Below are positions 63,525-64,000 of a stretch of 64,000 nucleotides of DNA, piece by piece. The DNA lies in assembly GCF_002204745.1 (NCBI RefSeq), contig NZ_NIRR01000013.1, positions 39,436-103,435 of the forward strand. Reading direction: 5' to 3'. How positions within the stretch are numbered: position 1 is the stretch's first letter; every line of letters begins with the position of its first letter. The DNA is from Hymenobacter amundsenii (GTDB lineage: Bacteria; Bacteroidota; Bacteroidia; Cytophagales; Hymenobacteraceae). The position numbers and the translations under genes were made by a program. Under the pieces are notes generated by a model. The model had not been told where the DNA came from and made no database searches. It saw nothing but the letters and a program-made list of their open reading frames with translations.

Positions 63525-63625
63525 GCTGATGCGCTGCCAGCCCATCCTGGCTCCAGCTGAACCTACCCACCGGCGTTTATCTGGTGCGCGGCACCGGGCA
63601 GGCAGTTTGCTTACTGGTGAACTAA
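63525..63625 (+). pseudogene. remnant of a T9SS sorting domain
   Basis: One frame reads ADALPAHPGSS, the next LNLPTGVYLVRGTGQAVCLLVN and stop. Together they resemble the end of a type A T9SS domain (…L…L…LPAGVYLVR…), but a frameshift separates the two parts and nothing coding remains upstream. Confidence 0.6.
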
Positions 63626-63866
63626 CTTCCTCCTTGCTCTGGCAATTATTTTCTAACGGCCTACCACAAATGCGGTGGGCTGTTGGCGTACTGGTGGGCA
63701 GGTAGAACAAGAATTTTACTATTCCTACTACGCTTGCCGCTACTTGAGCAGCATACTAGCCGGTTGGTTTACACTATTCTGCCCGGTTGCTTCCACAACC
63801 AAACAAGTTACTGAGCAACGTAAGCAGTGGCAGAATCTTGAGCATCAAATTTGTCTCTTTTATTTA

Positions 63867-64000
63867 GGACTTACGCAAAAGGGTTAAATTGAAGTAAAAA
63901 AGCATGAAAGTCACGGTGCAGCTTTACGGCCAATTTCTGCTCAGCAGCCACGTCAATTACACCGGCACTTACCTGGCCGAGCACCTGGCTGGTCTGACGC
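63867..64000 (+). mobile_element. left end of an insertion sequence (cut by the window)
   Basis: GGACTTACGCAAAAG at 63867-63881 resembles the terminal repeat of several IS families. A coding frame that looks like a transposase starts 23 bases later. The right end and target duplication are outside the window. Confidence 0.6.
63904..64000 (+). CDS. transposase N-terminus, cut by the window
   Basis: The frame starts at ATG 63904 and remains open to the end: MKVTVQLYGQFLLSSHVNY, then TGTYLAEHLAGLT. The pattern of a short lead, L-x5-NYT-x-TYLAEHLAGL, is like the first residues of IS4/IS701-type transposases (N-terminal helix-turn-helix), and it lies just inside an IS-like terminal repeat. Only 32 residues are visible, so the family assignment is tentative. 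Confidence 0.55.
   Translation, partial: MKVTVQLYGQFLLSSHVNYTGTYLAEHLAGLT

Larger units (their letters stand above)
63319..63866. other. decayed intergenic region without an intact gene
   Basis: About 550 bases with no believable complete frame. It contains a stem (63456-63511) and a short T9SS C-terminal remnant (63525-63625). The rest shows no pattern I can assign. Confidence 0.6.

Overview
The window is GC-rich, densely coded DNA from a member of the Bacteroidota, most likely the Hymenobacter/Cytophagales group. The signs are: a type IX secretion (T9SS) sorting domain; families centred on this phylum (DUF4290, DUF3109, DUF4846, DUF4349 pairs, DUF6438-like); many upstream sites matching the Bacteroidota -7 element TAnnTTTG; starts without Shine-Dalgarno sequences; and dispersed palindromes of the GTCATGCTGAGC type. 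It reads as chromosomal housekeeping sequence with a few small accessory patches. I saw no rRNA, tRNA or CRISPR.

Layout. 1-11.9 kb: the 3' part of a GH13 amylase with a CBM20 domain, a glycosyltransferase, a PcrA/UvrD helicase, DUF4290-murA, two DUF4349 lipoproteins, a small membrane protein and an agmatinase-like enzyme. 12-20.6 kb: a leftward chemosensory operon (receptor, cheW, cheY, cheB, cheA, cheC) headed by a soluble receptor with nine 92-residue HAMP-like repeats and a basic Ala/Pro/Lys tail. 21-30 kb: topA, a DUF4846 protein, a sirtuin, a membrane hydrolase and a 1260-residue phosphoesterase/outer-membrane-barrel fusion. 30-41 kb: convergent ppx and ppk1, gyrB, a T9SS cargo protein, a ModE-like regulator, dnaB and mpl. 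41-47 kb: envelope lipoproteins, an M48 protease, an FAH-family enzyme behind a structured leader, an M23 peptidase gene broken by a one-base frameshift, a lipocalin and a peroxiredoxin.

47-52.5 kb is the main accessory patch. A two-gene transketolase is separated by a von Willebrand A (VWA) gene that lies between two related palindromic elements. Just downstream a RelE-type toxin-antitoxin pair is followed by a diverged second copy of the transketolase 3' end and then by a visibly AT-rich orphan gene for a secreted protein. 52.5-62.6 kb: an acetyltransferase, a ClC transporter, an MscS channel, a DUF481 protein, a sigma factor/membrane protein/Spy-like envelope-stress cluster, a class III aminotransferase, a TerB-like protein and pfkA. 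62.7-64 kb is decaying: a barrel gene with an in-frame TGA, a T9SS C-terminal remnant, and the left end of an insertion sequence running off the window.

Functional groupings: peptidoglycan supply and recycling (murA, mpl, M23), polyphosphate turnover (ppx, ppk1), DNA topology and replication (topA, gyrB, dnaB, pcrA), a chemosensory array probably serving surface motility or another output rather than flagella (no flagellar genes are present), and envelope homeostasis (MscS, ClC, Spy-like, lipocalin, DUF4349, barrel proteins).
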